Origin: Rhodobacter viridis
GTDB lineage: Bacteria > Pseudomonadota > Alphaproteobacteria > Rhodobacterales > Rhodobacteraceae
Length of the DNA stretch: 55,707 nucleotides
NCBI RefSeq assembly: GCF_003217355.1
Contig: NZ_QJTK01000018.1
Span: forward strand, 1-55,707
Direction: 5' to 3'
Below are positions 55,641 to 55,707 of the stretch, one piece after another. A program made the translations under genes and the position numbers. The notes under the pieces were generated by a model. The model saw only the letters and a program-made list of their open reading frames with translations. It was not told the DNA's origin and did no database searches. Within the stretch, counting starts at the first letter, position 1. The number at the start of each line of letters is the position of its first letter.

Positions 55641-55707
55641 TTACCGGTTTTTCTCGTCGGCCATGATGCGCTCGATGACGTCGGGGTCGCACTTTTCGGC
55701 GCGCAGG
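55641..55707 (-). CDS. C-terminal end of an unidentified gene (partial)
   Basis: The last 21 codons of a minus-strand gene enter from the right edge and end at TAA 55641; the visible peptide is LRAEKCDPDVIERIMADEKNR. Too short to name. It ends 63 nt before the next start on the same strand, so the two could be co-transcribed. Confidence 0.5.
   Translation of the reverse strand, partial: LRAEKCDPDVIERIMADEKNR

Overview
The window is high-GC and its gene content is that of a Rhodobacterales alphaproteobacterium, most likely a Rhodobacter close to R. capsulatus. The pointers are a sphaeroides-heme-protein (SHP) cluster, a ftsW-murG-murC-DUF2484-murB-ddl-ftsQ-ftsA-ftsZ-lpxC cell-wall cluster, a MaoC-fused phosphotransacetylase, cobS/cobT with a J-domain gene, and GTG/TTG starts. 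No species assignment was computed.

Layout. (i) 1-4.7 kb, minus strand: a regulated redox operon. It encodes a PepSY protein, an OmpR-type regulator, a sensor kinase, a cytochrome b561 fused to a diheme cytochrome c (DHC) domain, the oxygen-binding cytochrome SHP, a stand-alone DHC, and the start of a probable heavy-metal P-type ATPase. Two copies of a near-identical 31-32 bp motif lie upstream of the PepSY and cytochrome b genes. (ii) 4.7-14.6 kb: a chemosensory cluster (STAS, CheY, CheA, CheW, transmembrane receptor, CheW, CheR, CheB), with a divergent soluble receptor-like protein whose signalling hairpin looks degenerate. (iii) 14.7-19.8 kb: a cAMP module (FecR-domain protein, CHASE2 adenylate cyclase, Crp-type regulator) divergent from a large RTX protein, with a perfect palindrome in the shared promoter region. 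(iv) 19.8-35.1 kb: L-lactate dehydrogenase, then the ftsW-to-lpxC cluster, bamD and recN. (v) 35.3-51 kb: D-lactate-type dehydrogenase, pta-ackA, cobS-cobT-aminopeptidase P, a DUF4177 protein, a J-domain protein, malate synthase G and aminopeptidase N. (vi) 51-55.7 kb: gatB, an AT-rich accessory gene with a HEPN RNase-type motif, a DUF808 membrane protein, and two small unknowns at the right edge.

Three things stand out. A family of compound palindromes recurs at six intergenic sites in two sequence subtypes. An AT-rich island holds one gene with an R-x4-H HEPN motif, a TTG start behind a perfect Shine-Dalgarno and a ten-G tract upstream; it is a candidate anti-phage gene. Two cis-regulatory motifs can be matched to regulators encoded beside them: the OmpR-type regulator with the redox operon, and the Crp-type regulator with the RTX gene.

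No tRNA, rRNA, CRISPR array, transposase or integrase was seen. No gene-free stretch exceeds 300 bases.
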